A stretch of 64,000 bases of DNA from Candidatus Eiseniibacteriota bacterium (GTDB taxonomy: Bacteria > Eisenbacteria > RBG-16-71-46 > CAIMUX01): the NCBI GenBank assembly GCA_020633975.1, contig JACKCR010000007.1, forward strand, positions 62,001-126,000, read 5' to 3'. How positions within the stretch are numbered: the first letter of the stretch is position 1; every line of letters begins with the position of its first letter. The translations under genes and the position numbers were made by a program. This document shows positions 17,070 to 24,983 of this stretch, in pieces. The notes beneath the pieces are model-generated. The model searched no databases and had not been told where the DNA came from. It saw only the letters and a program-made list of their open reading frames with translations.

Positions 17070-18527
17070 TCACTCCGGAATGAGGTGCCAGAGTGGGTTC
17101 ATGCGCGCCTTGTAGAGGAAGAGATGGTGGAGCAGGATCTTGATCCAGTGACCAGCCAGTCCGATCTCACCGAAGGTGTTATCGATGTCTCGACCGTACT
17201 CCGGATAGGTCTCGAAGTCCGGCACGATCGGGAACACGGTCATGGACGCCGCCGTTCCCGCAAACGGGTTCGCGCCTGCCGACGCAACGCACGCAGCGCC
17301 CATCTCCGCCATCGACGCGGTGTGATGCGGGCCGTCCGCGCCGCGAATCATTCCGACTACGTTCCTCGCGACTGCCTTCCCGATCATCGCCGAAGGCATG
17401 CCCGTCCGCGGCGGCGTGGGGAAGATCGGCGTTCCATCGGGTGCCTTGCGGGGGCGCGAGATCGGATGCGGGGGTGCGAACGCGATCCCGACTGCGAACA
17501 GGTTGCGGTAGTCTGGATTCTGATACGTGCGTGGCCAATCCGCCGCGAGCCACTCCTCGTACGGCTTGGCCTCGTAGTTCGCGTCGACCTTCATGAAGCC
17601 GTTCGGGGCGAACACCTTCGAGGTGATGTCGTCCCCATTCGCATCCTGAGCCGCGAGTCCAACACCTGAGAAAGGCGGCAGGAGCATCGCGAAATCGAAC
17701 GGCGTCTCGTGCTCTTCTCCCTCCAGGTTGCGATAGTGCACGCGCCCCTTCTCTACCTTCGCCACGTGCGCGCGTGTGATCCAATCGAGACCGCGCTCGG
17801 CGAAGAGAGACTCCGTGAAGATCTTGCTCGGCGTGATGTAGCCACCGCGCCGAATGTGCATCCCACCCATTCCGAAGTCGCCGAGCTCGTACTCGTTGCT
17901 GATCCAGACGATGTCGGCGAGGTCCCGAACCTTGTGGTGGCGAAGCTCGAACTCGAGGTTGACGATGTACTCGAACGCAGCACCCTGACATGTACACGTC
18001 CCGTGACCCGTTCCAACCACGAAGCGTTGTCGTTCCCCGCGCTTCATCCGCTCGATCTTCTCTTGGAAGTGCTTCGCGGCCTCCTCTGCGTGATCCTCCG
18101 TGCACACGGAGAGACTGTTCCCCTTCGTGGGGCCGAGGCCGTCGGTCGCGTCGAAGTTGAGGCGCGGGCCAGTTGCGTTGATCAGGTAGTCGTAGTGGAG
18201 ATCCTCGGACTGCCCGGCCTTGGCCCCACCGGTGTGCTCGATCGTGACGAACGGACGCGGATCACCGTTCGTCCCGTCCGGACGGAGTGTCTTGGCCTTT
18301 GCTTGGTGGAACGTGATTCCGGCGCGCCGATAGGTCGGCGCGAGTTCGAACACTACCTTCCGCTTCGGAAGGAGGCCGACTCCTACCCAAATGTTCGACG
18401 GGATCCAGTTGTAGGTGGGCTTCGGCGAAACGACCACGACCTCGTGGTCCCTACCGAGCCATTTGCGTGCGAAGCTTGCAGCTGTATGGCCCGATACACC
18501 GGCTCCGAGGACAACGACTCGACTCAC
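17070..18527 (-). CDS. sulfide:quinone oxidoreductase family flavoprotein
   Basis: About 485 residues. The GTG at 18527 behind GGGAGGG gives an N-terminus directly at the FAD dinucleotide fold VVVLGAGVSGHTA; an ATG 12 bases upstream (18539) is an alternative. The family moves electrons from sulfide to the quinone pool at the membrane. Candidate redox cysteines are C142 (SVCTED), C178/C180 (GTCTCQG) and C413 (MGAACVAS). The second FAD motif LFAVGIAFAPP and the C-terminal amphipathic end (HWIKILLHHLFLYKARM) are visible. The extra C-x-C near residue 180 differs from classical SQR, so a related FCSD-like or polysulfide role is possible. Confidence 0.85.
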   Translation of the reverse strand: MSRVVVLGAGVSGHTAASFARKWLGRDHEVVVVSPKPTYNWIPSNIWVGVGLLPKRKVVFELAPTYRRAGITFHQAKAKTLRPDGTNGDPRPFVTIEHTGGAKAGQSEDLHYDYLINATGPRLNFDATDGLGPTKGNSLSVCTEDHAEEAAKHFQEKIERMKRGERQRFVVGTGHGTCTCQGAAFEYIVNLEFELRHHKVRDLADIVWISNEYELGDFGMGGMHIRRGGYITPSKIFTESLFAERGLDWITRAHVAKVEKGRVHYRNLEGEEHETPFDFAMLLPPFSGVGLAAQDANGDDITSKVFAPNGFMKVDANYEAKPYEEWLAADWPRTYQNPDYRNLFAVGIAFAPPHPISRPRKAPDGTPIFPTPPRTGMPSAMIGKAVARNVVGMIRGADGPHHTASMAEMGAACVASAGANPFAGTAASMTVFPIVPDFETYPEYGRDIDNTFGEIGLAGHWIKILLHHLFLYKARMNPLWHLIPE

Positions 18528-18683
18528 AGTCCCTCCCATCACGCGGTGCCCACGGTGCAAACGAAGTGGGCGGCCTGCTCCTGACCCGGCCCGCAGCGAC
18601 TCTGGAGTTACAGACGGCACGAGGCCGGAATCGGCAACAGGACGAGTTGCAGCGGCGACCCTTAGCGAGGTCGCCGGTTTGGA

Positions 18684-19742
18684 CTATTCGCCGGCGCCCC
18701 ACCGATCTCTCGGCCAGCGGTCCATAGCGGCGGGTAGCAGGATCGAGATGGCGAGCACGACGAGGACCGTCACGACCAGCCCCCCCTCGGGTCCATAGGC
18801 TCCACCGAACGCGAGTCGAGCCCAGTCCGGAAGCCCCTCATTCGTCTCGACCACGAGCCAACCCTCGGGAGCGATCCCGGATACGGGAAGCGACCAGACC
18901 CCGGCGAGCCCGAAGTTCCAGCCCGCGTGAAAGCCGATCGCCGCCCAGAGGTCTCCCTGCGCGAGGACGAGCGCCCCGAGGGCGAGACCGATCAGGAACG
19001 TGTTCGCCACCGGCACCGGCCCGACTTCGGGATTCGATATGTGTGCGAACGAGAAGACGGCCGACGGAAAGACGAGGATCCAGCCGAACGACCGGGTGGC
19101 GCCCCTCCACTCCACCATGTTCTTCTGTGCATACCCTCGAACGATGATCTCCTCGGTCGCGCCCTGGACCACGAACCCGAGACACAGCGCGAGGAGGAGA
19201 CTCCAACGGACCGGCTCCGTGGGAAGGTGCGGCTCATACACGCCGGCGACGATGCCTGCGAGTAGCACGGCCCCCGAGAGGACGACTCCGGCGACCCAAC
19301 CGACCGCACTCCGGCTCAGCCAGCGCCGTCGGCGGAAGCCGAGGCTGGAGAACGTCCGCTGTTGGAGGGTGCGGCGAAAGAAGAGAGTCCAGACGAATGC
19401 GACGGGAGCCGAGAGGGCGAACACGAGGAGAAGTCCGAGCGTACCGAGATTCTCGGCCAAGGCCGCGAACCCTTCGACCCCTTGATCCGGGTGCTTCACT
19501 GCTGAATACACGCCCAGCGCAAGCAAGCCGACGAGATTCATGAGGACATAGATCGTCCCGAGATAGAAACAGACTCGGAACAGCGGATGCCCCACCTCAT
19601 TGCGCTGGGGAGGTGGGTTCTCCGGAGGCGGATCTGGCGGAAGCGGTCCCCGTGGCTCGTACGCACCCGGATCGCGGGGCGGCGGTTTGGAGGCGGGGGA
19701 ATCCCCCGCCGGTCCGTTGAACCTGTCGGTCCCTGGAATCAC
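18684..19742 (-). CDS. CPBP-family intramembrane metalloprotease
   Basis: About 352 residues. The frame extends back into the topoisomerase gene, but a GTG at 19742 overlaps that gene's stop (GTGA) and leaves a sensible protein. A proline-rich cytoplasmic N-terminus (residues 10-46) is followed by about eight membrane helices. The three CPBP/Abi motifs are present: EEIIVRG (E197, E198), FSFAH (about 231-235) and HAGWN near residue 275. Members cleave prenylated or membrane substrates; some are bacteriocin-immunity or anti-sigma proteases. Being third in a topoisomerase VI operon is odd. Confidence 0.85.
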   Translation of the reverse strand: MIPGTDRFNGPAGDSPASKPPPRDPGAYEPRGPLPPDPPPENPPPQRNEVGHPLFRVCFYLGTIYVLMNLVGLLALGVYSAVKHPDQGVEGFAALAENLGTLGLLLVFALSAPVAFVWTLFFRRTLQQRTFSSLGFRRRRWLSRSAVGWVAGVVLSGAVLLAGIVAGVYEPHLPTEPVRWSLLLALCLGFVVQGATEEIIVRGYAQKNMVEWRGATRSFGWILVFPSAVFSFAHISNPEVGPVPVANTFLIGLALGALVLAQGDLWAAIGFHAGWNFGLAGVWSLPVSGIAPEGWLVVETNEGLPDWARLAFGGAYGPEGGLVVTVLVVLAISILLPAAMDRWPRDRWGAGE

Positions 19743-20887
19743 GGGAGGAACTTGTCGGGCTCCGCGAGCTTCCGTGGCAGATACTCCTCGATCACGTAGT
19801 TCAGCCCCCACTTCGCGAGGGCCTGCTGCTCGGCACGAACCCCCATCTTCAGGAGCTGGTTCATAGCCTTCGTCCACGACTTGTGCTCCTGGAAGAACGG
19901 ATCGTTCTTGATCGCGTCCTTCGCCCGCTTGATGTCGACGTCCTTGAGCGGGTGCGTCGGGAGATCGTACGCCGTGATGTCTTCCGGCGTCACTCCCAGG
20001 AACCGAGCCTGCGGCACGCAGAAGAACTGGTTGATGTGGGCCGCATTGCCGGACCCCACCTTGAGGGTGCGGTAGATGTTCGAGATCCCGTAGGGATCGC
20101 AATCGACGAACGCATAGACCGGCAGTTTCTGGTCGTCCGCCAAGCGGCGGACGAAACGTCGGGTCGCCCGCGTCGGAACCCCTCCCATCGAGATGAGGAT
20201 GCAGCCGGCCGTCCGCCAGAACTTGTGGCTCTGGAGCCGTTGGAACATACCTCCAGTTTCGATGACGAGGATGAACTTCGCCGTCGTCTGGAAGGAGAGG
20301 TGCTCGACGGAACTCGGGATCGAGTAGGCACCGGAGCCGAAGCGCGTGCAGTCGATCCGTTCCATCTCGCCCGTCTCGATGTCCGGATCGAGCACGATCA
20401 GATCGCCGGCGACAGCTCCACCGTGTTCGTCTGGGACGAACCGGAGCTGCTCGCGGTTGAGGTGGTCGACCGAGAAGAGCGCCTCGATGTCGTCCATCAC
20501 CGCATCCGACTCGGTCTGATCGGTGAACATCGCTTCGCCCCAGTTCTTCGACTGGTAGTAAGCGTCTCGTTTCGTCGCGAAGTCGTTCGTCTGGATGAGT
20601 TCCTTGGAGAGCGACATCATGCGGAGAGTTTGCGCAAAGGTCTTCACCGTGTTGACGGTGAGAGTCCGCACCTTCCGCTGCTTGCCGATCTCCAGGTACC
20701 CGTTCTTGCGGGAATAGCTGACGTTGCTGAGCGATCGGATCGGAAGCTCCACCTCTGGCTTCTTCCGCTTGTTGATCTTCTTGTAGACGTCACTCGCCGT
20801 CGTCTCGATGAGGCGTAGCGCCTCCTGATCCAGCTTCTTGTTGCGGGCCTGGATCTCTTTGAGCTTGGCCTTGCTCATCTCGGCCAT
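19739..20887 (-). CDS. type IIB topoisomerase VI subunit A (Spo11-like)
   Basis: A 382-residue DNA-cleaving subunit. The winged-helix/CAP domain holds the catalytic tyrosine in KRDAYYQ (Y111 most likely, Y110 next to it). The Toprim domain shows VIETGGMF (E210) and DCDPYG (D262, D264), the magnesium ligands. All key residues are intact, so an active enzyme is expected. An excellent Shine-Dalgarno (AGGAGG) lies before the ATG, 44 bases after subunit B ends. Topoisomerase VI is typical of archaea and plants and rare in bacteria; together with subunit B it decatenates and relaxes DNA using ATP. Confidence 0.93.
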   Translation of the reverse strand: MAEMSKAKLKEIQARNKKLDQEALRLIETTASDVYKKINKRKKPEVELPIRSLSNVSYSRKNGYLEIGKQRKVRTLTVNTVKTFAQTLRMMSLSKELIQTNDFATKRDAYYQSKNWGEAMFTDQTESDAVMDDIEALFSVDHLNREQLRFVPDEHGGAVAGDLIVLDPDIETGEMERIDCTRFGSGAYSIPSSVEHLSFQTTAKFILVIETGGMFQRLQSHKFWRTAGCILISMGGVPTRATRRFVRRLADDQKLPVYAFVDCDPYGISNIYRTLKVGSGNAAHINQFFCVPQARFLGVTPEDITAYDLPTHPLKDVDIKRAKDAIKNDPFFQEHKSWTKAMNQLLKMGVRAEQQALAKWGLNYVIEEYLPRKLAEPDKFLP

Positions 20888-20931
20888 CGAGCGTTCCTCC
20901 TAGCAGCGTACTGGGCAGACGACTGCCGCGC

Positions 20932-22797
20932 TCAAACCTTGCGACTCTTCTCGAGAACGTCCGTCAACGTATCGACCGTCTGCTCCCGCTCGGGGTCGGT
21001 GAGAGCCAGGATTTCCTGGAGGGCAATACCGATGTGAGGAATGTACTTCTGGATGTACGAGCGCTTCTTGTGCTCATCCACTTCCCGCCGCACGCGGCGG
21101 ATGTGCACCCCGAGCTTCCGCCCCGCTTCCATGAGGGCGAGGCGGATCTCCTTCACGATCTCGGGGTAGTGCGCCACGGCTTCCTTGGACTCCGAAGTGA
21201 ACGGCACCCAGACCGACGCGATATGGATGATGAGCACCATCGGGCCCGAGGGTAGGGCGCCCCTCGACTGCGAGAGCTGGTACTTCTTCCAGTCGATCGA
21301 GAGCACCGCCTTTGTGATGGCGCAGGCACTCTGCTGATACTGGAGCGGCACCCGGTTCGCGAACCGGTAGAGCGTGACGAGCTCATCGGACGGAAGGTTG
21401 CCTCCGTACGCTAGCCCCACTTCCACCTGGAACGGGTTTCCCCGATACACGGCGGGTGGACGGGTCACGGCAGCATGGAAGTCCGCCTGCACCTCTTCTT
21501 CGATCGCCTTGAACAGGAGGCCCTCGCCGATCGGCGAGATGCAGTTCGTCGGCGGAGCCATGATCTTGGCCTCGCCCATCGCCTTGTGCAGTCGCTCGGC
21601 TTCGGGAGTGGAGAGCTTCGACGGACGCGTGGTCGGCCTAAGCCCCGCCGACTCGAGCATCCCGGCGGCCACGCGTGCACTCACGCGCGAGAATTCGTTT
21701 TGAAGGAAGCTCGTGACCTGCCGCGCCTGCGTCTCCTGGAGCATCTTGAGGAAGTAGCCGAGTTCGACTCCATGAGGGTGAGGCTGGATCGCGATCGGTT
21801 CCGGGGGCAGTTCCTTCGTGACCCGTTCGTGTACGATCAACCCATCGACGACGACGTCTCCGCCCGCTCCGTCGATTCCCGTCTGTGTGACCTCTTCGGG
21901 ACTCGAGCCTGCGGCCGCACCGTCCGGAGGAAGGTAGAGGATCCGGGCGTGCGGATTTGCGATCGCGACCTGCTTGAGATAGCCGTCGACCGAGTGGCGC
22001 CCCTTCTTGTAAGTCCCCTGAAGAGTGATCTCGACGCGGGTTCCGTGGTTCTTTTCCCAGTCGAAGTCTTCTTCGCGATGGATCTGGGGCTGGTTGTTCC
22101 TCGTGTCCATCGCGAGCTCGAAGAGATGCCCGGGCTTCTTGGGACCGGTCTTCGAGATGATCCGGATGGACTTGCCCGTGGTCATGAGCCCATACATACC
22201 GGCGGCACTGATTCCGATGCCCTGCTGTCCCCGGCTCTGCTTGAGCACGTGGAACTTGGAACCGTAGAGGAGGCTTCCGAAGATCTTCGGAACTTGCTTC
22301 CGAACGATCCCGGGCCCGTTGTCCTCGATCACGACCCGGAAGCGCTCGTCCCCTTCGGGATGGATCTCGACCCGGACCTCGGGAAGGATGCCGGCCTCTT
22401 CACAGGCGTCCAGCGAGTTGTCCACTCCCTCCTTGACGGTAGTGAGCAACGCCTTGGAGGGGTTGTCGAACCCGAGTAGGTGCCGGTTCTTGGAGAAGAA
22501 CTCGGAGACGGAGATCTCCCGGTGCTTGGTCGCCATCTCGGCGGCCGTTACCCGCCGACGCTCCCCACCTGCAGCGGCCTTCACACCGCGCGGGGCCTTG
22601 GGCGACTTGGAGACCGCCCCGTCCTTCCGCACCACCTTCTTGCCCCGCTGCCCCGAACCACTCCGGGCGCTGGCGAGAACGGCGTCTACCGCACCAGGGG
22701 CGGGGACAACGTCTGCCCCGGGGGCCGCGGAGGCCATCACCCCAGACGCGAAGTCCAGCCGGATCTGGTCGTCCGGGTCGCGTTCCTTGGCGCTCAT
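20932..22797 (-). CDS. type IIB topoisomerase VI subunit B (GHKL ATPase)
   Basis: A 621-residue ATPase subunit. The ATG at 22797 follows GGAGGGAG. The GHKL fold is complete: [12 protein letters not shown] (E123, N127), EDNGPGI (159-164) and [15 protein letters not shown] (189-203). The transducer domain has the ATP-sensing lysine stretch [12 protein letters not shown]. The first ~90 residues are an extra tail: acidic/alanine-rich, then strongly basic (residues 50-92). Archaeal subunit B usually starts directly at the ATPase domain, so this extension is unusual and may bind DNA. First gene of the B-A-CPBP operon. Confidence 0.93.
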   Translation of the reverse strand: MSAKERDPDDQIRLDFASGVMASAAPGADVVPAPGAVDAVLASARSGSGQRGKKVVRKDGAVSKSPKAPRGVKAAAGGERRRVTAAEMATKHREISVSEFFSKNRHLLGFDNPSKALLTTVKEGVDNSLDACEEAGILPEVRVEIHPEGDERFRVVIEDNGPGIVRKQVPKIFGSLLYGSKFHVLKQSRGQQGIGISAAGMYGLMTTGKSIRIISKTGPKKPGHLFELAMDTRNNQPQIHREEDFDWEKNHGTRVEITLQGTYKKGRHSVDGYLKQVAIANPHARILYLPPDGAAAGSSPEEVTQTGIDGAGGDVVVDGLIVHERVTKELPPEPIAIQPHPHGVELGYFLKMLQETQARQVTSFLQNEFSRVSARVAAGMLESAGLRPTTRPSKLSTPEAERLHKAMGEAKIMAPPTNCISPIGEGLLFKAIEEEVQADFHAAVTRPPAVYRGNPFQVEVGLAYGGNLPSDELVTLYRFANRVPLQYQQSACAITKAVLSIDWKKYQLSQSRGALPSGPMVLIIHIASVWVPFTSESKEAVAHYPEIVKEIRLALMEAGRKLGVHIRRVRREVDEHKKRSYIQKYIPHIGIALQEILALTDPEREQTVDTLTDVLEKSRKV

Positions 22798-22920
22798 CGT
22801 CTCCCTCCGATTCCATCGAGCTGTTCCGACGGTTCCATCCGTCGGAGCCCCATTCTGACCAGAAATCGGCCGCAGCCCAAGCCCCTTTCCGCTTTGGCTC
22901 GACACTAGGCGCTCCAACCA

Positions 22921-22962
22921 GATTGACACATGCGGTTAGACGAATACAAAAAGATTGACACA
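22921..22962. repeat. phased direct repeat GATTGACACA
   Basis: The 10-mer GATTGACACA occurs at 22921-22930 and again at 22953-22962, exactly 32 bases apart (about three helical turns). It lies between the divergent topoisomerase VI operon and the HTH/AT-hook gene. Each copy contains TTGACA, so it may be a -35 box, an operator pair, or both. Confidence 0.55.
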
Positions 22963-22982
22963 CCCATAGCCGTTGTCATACT
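22955..22982 (+). promoter_or_regulatory. candidate promoter of the HTH/AT-hook gene
   Basis: TTGACA (22955-22960), a 16-base spacer and CATACT (22977-22982). A start near 22990 would give a leader of about 136 bases that carries the hairpin at 23007-23038. Confidence 0.5.
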
Positions 22983-23006
22983 GCTGTGAAATTGACTCGG
23001 TCAAAA

Positions 23007-23038
23007 CTTCACCGACCCTCTCACGAGGGGCGGTGAAG
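23007..23038 (+). promoter_or_regulatory. strong hairpin in the leader of the HTH/AT-hook gene
   Basis: CTTCACCG (23007-23014) pairs with CGGTGAAG (23031-23038). Inside, CCCTC pairs with GAGGG around a TCAC loop, leaving one A/G mismatch: 13 pairs in all. On the plus strand it is followed by TCTT; on the minus strand by TTTTGACC. It could be an attenuator, or a terminator of antisense transcription. Confidence 0.55.
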
Positions 23039-23125
23039 TCTTGTACCCGCTGGAACGTCGACACAAGGATAGGTTGCGCTCTGACGGGTGGCCGCAAATC
23101 CCCCCTGATGGAAAGGAGGCAGCCC

Positions 23126-23590
23126 ATGGCTGCAACTAAGAAGAAGCGTTCTAAGCCACGTACGAAGGTGTTGTCCGCGGCCGCTCGCGAAGCTCGCGAG
23201 AAGGCCATTGTGGCCGACCTCAAGTCGGGCGAACTCAGCTACCGGCAGATCGCGCAGAAGCACGGTGTGTCCCTACCCACAGTGAACAACAAGGCCCGGA
23301 AGTTCGGAATCAGCCGTGGTCGCCGACCAGGTGCGAAGATCCTGGTCCCAGCGATCCGTCGGTCGTCCAAGAAGACCGGGAAGACTGCGAGCCGCACGGT
23401 CCGGAAGGCGGTCAAGAAGGCCGGTCGTCCGGGAAGGAAGCCAGGTCGTCCGAGGAAGACAGTCTCTGCAAGCGTCAACGGCGCCGGGTTCGCGTCCGCC
23501 TTCCGCACCCTACTGCTCGAGTACTACCCGAACATCAGCCTCAAGCAGTTCGAGAAGCTCAACGAGGTGATGGAGCGCGAGCTCGCCTGA
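23126..23590 (+). CDS. small HTH and AT-hook DNA-binding protein
   Basis: A 154-residue basic protein. The ATG at 23126 follows a near-perfect AAAGGAGG. In order: a Lys/Arg-rich start (residues 4-14), a resolvase-like helix-turn-helix (about 37-63, LSYRQIAQKHGVSLPTVNNK), a GRRPG motif (65-69), a Lys/Arg/Ala-rich linker like histone H1 tails, an AT-hook run GRPGRKPGRPRK (100-111), and a C-terminal helical module (about 120-154). It is divergent from the topoisomerase VI operon across a structured regulatory region. A nucleoid-associated protein or local regulator is the best guess. I know no named family with this exact order. Confidence 0.7.
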   Translation: MAATKKKRSKPRTKVLSAAAREAREKAIVADLKSGELSYRQIAQKHGVSLPTVNNKARKFGISRGRRPGAKILVPAIRRSSKKTGKTASRTVRKAVKKAGRPGRKPGRPRKTVSASVNGAGFASAFRTLLLEYYPNISLKQFEKLNEVMERELA

Positions 23591-23600
23591 TCGAACGGAC

Positions 23601-23631
23601 GGAGCCGTCCGAGTCATGACGGAGCGGCTCC
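23601..23631 (+). terminator. hairpin after the HTH/AT-hook gene
   Basis: GGAGCCG (23601-23607) pairs with CGGCTCC (23625-23631), with inner TCCG/CGGA and one bulged base, 11 bases after the stop. There is no T-run, so termination is plausible but not certain. Confidence 0.4.
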
Positions 23632-23818
23632 CCGGATCGGGAAAGCGCCGAACGAATCTCAAGTCTGATGGAGAAACCCACGGGGCCCGGGGTAAGTCGC
23701 CTTGGCCCCGCTTCGTCGTGTTCTCATCTCGGATGATCTTGCGTCGGTCGCCCTAATGCGGCGAGGATCGAAGAGAACGGCAGACAGCAGTCCTCGTCTC
23801 CATCGGGACTACCCATCG

Positions 23819-24739
23819 ATGCACAAACGATCCGATCGGCAATCTTCTCTCTCTCGACTCCTGGCCGCTTGCGTCCTGGCCTGGTGTGTTCTGTCGGCTG
23901 CACCGGCCGAATCCGGCCCCCACCGAGACGGCCGCCTCGTCCTACACGCCGTACCCGACATATCCATGTCCCGCGACGGTGAAGACCGCGACCTCCGGAG
24001 CTGCGAGTCCGCCGTGAGCAGCCTCCCGGGCGACGACAGCCCGGTCCTCATCTTCGTCCTGGCTGCTTTTCCGGACTGGGTGTCTCCACGCTTGACGGGG
24101 GTCGTGTTCGGAATCAGCTACACGACGGAGGTAGCCGCTCACGGCCGAGGACCCGACGTGGAGTTCGAACTCGCGACCACCGACTGGCCGAGTTCCGGAT
24201 CGGGGACGGGGGTGACGTTCGAGAGCAACGGTGGCGGAATAGAGCCCATGGAAGACCGCCTCAGCACCATCTACTGGTTCCTGGCGTACGCCTACCAAGG
24301 TTCGACCTTCGAGATCGTCGAGCACCCGAACCTGGGGGGCCCGAGCTTCGCGGATGACGCGATCCCCGCCCAATTGGACGACGTCCGGCGAGACGATCGC
24401 GGCATGATCGGTTTTGGAGTCCCTGGATACAATCCCTGCCTCGCAAACGTCGAGACCGGCGCCTGCTGCTATGAGACCGGCGTGTGTCTCATCAACGCAG
24501 AGGTCGCGTGCGACGACGAAGACGGGGTCTACCTCGGCGACAACGAACCCTGCGCACCCTACGCCTGCGTCGGCGCTTGCTGCTACGAAGGCGACTGTAC
24601 TCAGGAGCTGCCGCTCGAGTGCGAGCGGATCGGGGGATGGTTCCGAGGCATCGGGATCCCGTGCACCAGCAACACCGTATGCCTCAATGAAGACGTCACC
24701 TGGGGTGAGCTCAAGAAGGCCTACCGAGACGGCTTCTAG
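23819..24739 (+). CDS. exported protein with two cysteine-rich modules
   Basis: A 306-residue protein. The ATG at 23819 gives a signal peptide (hydrophobic LLAACVLAWCVLSAAPAES). Residues ~30-205 form a beta-rich domain without known motifs. The C-terminal part carries two tandem cysteine modules, each starting with GACCYE and containing about six cysteines (near 218-250 and 258-290). These modules recur in exported proteins of Eisenbacteria-like and planctomycete genomes as I remember them, with unknown function. Short tail WGELKKAYRDGF. No strong Shine-Dalgarno. Function not recognised. Confidence 0.6.
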   Translation: MHKRSDRQSSLSRLLAACVLAWCVLSAAPAESGPHRDGRLVLHAVPDISMSRDGEDRDLRSCESAVSSLPGDDSPVLIFVLAAFPDWVSPRLTGVVFGISYTTEVAAHGRGPDVEFELATTDWPSSGSGTGVTFESNGGGIEPMEDRLSTIYWFLAYAYQGSTFEIVEHPNLGGPSFADDAIPAQLDDVRRDDRGMIGFGVPGYNPCLANVETGACCYETGVCLINAEVACDDEDGVYLGDNEPCAPYACVGACCYEGDCTQELPLECERIGGWFRGIGIPCTSNTVCLNEDVTWGELKKAYRDGF

Positions 24740-24983
24740 TCTCGGTCACGGATCCCCGTCCCTCCCGCCCGCCATCCCGCACGAGATCCTTCCCGGTTCC
24801 GGGCCCGTGTGGTGTAAACTCATGACGACACTCCAGAGTCGAGACTCGCAGCCTCGAAGGGCTGGCCGTGATGGCCCGCCGCCCCGAAGGCAAACAGACT
24901 GTACGATCCGCATCGGTGGCTGCAGCTGCGGGGACTCGTCGATCAGAGTGATGCGCTGAGTCAACACCATCTGCAGGAACAAC

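Noticed and set aside
24740-24983. A possible c-di-GMP (GEMM) riboswitch, suggested by GGCAAACAG before the subtilase
   Set aside because: Neither the conserved helices nor the second GCAAAGCC-type element could be found.
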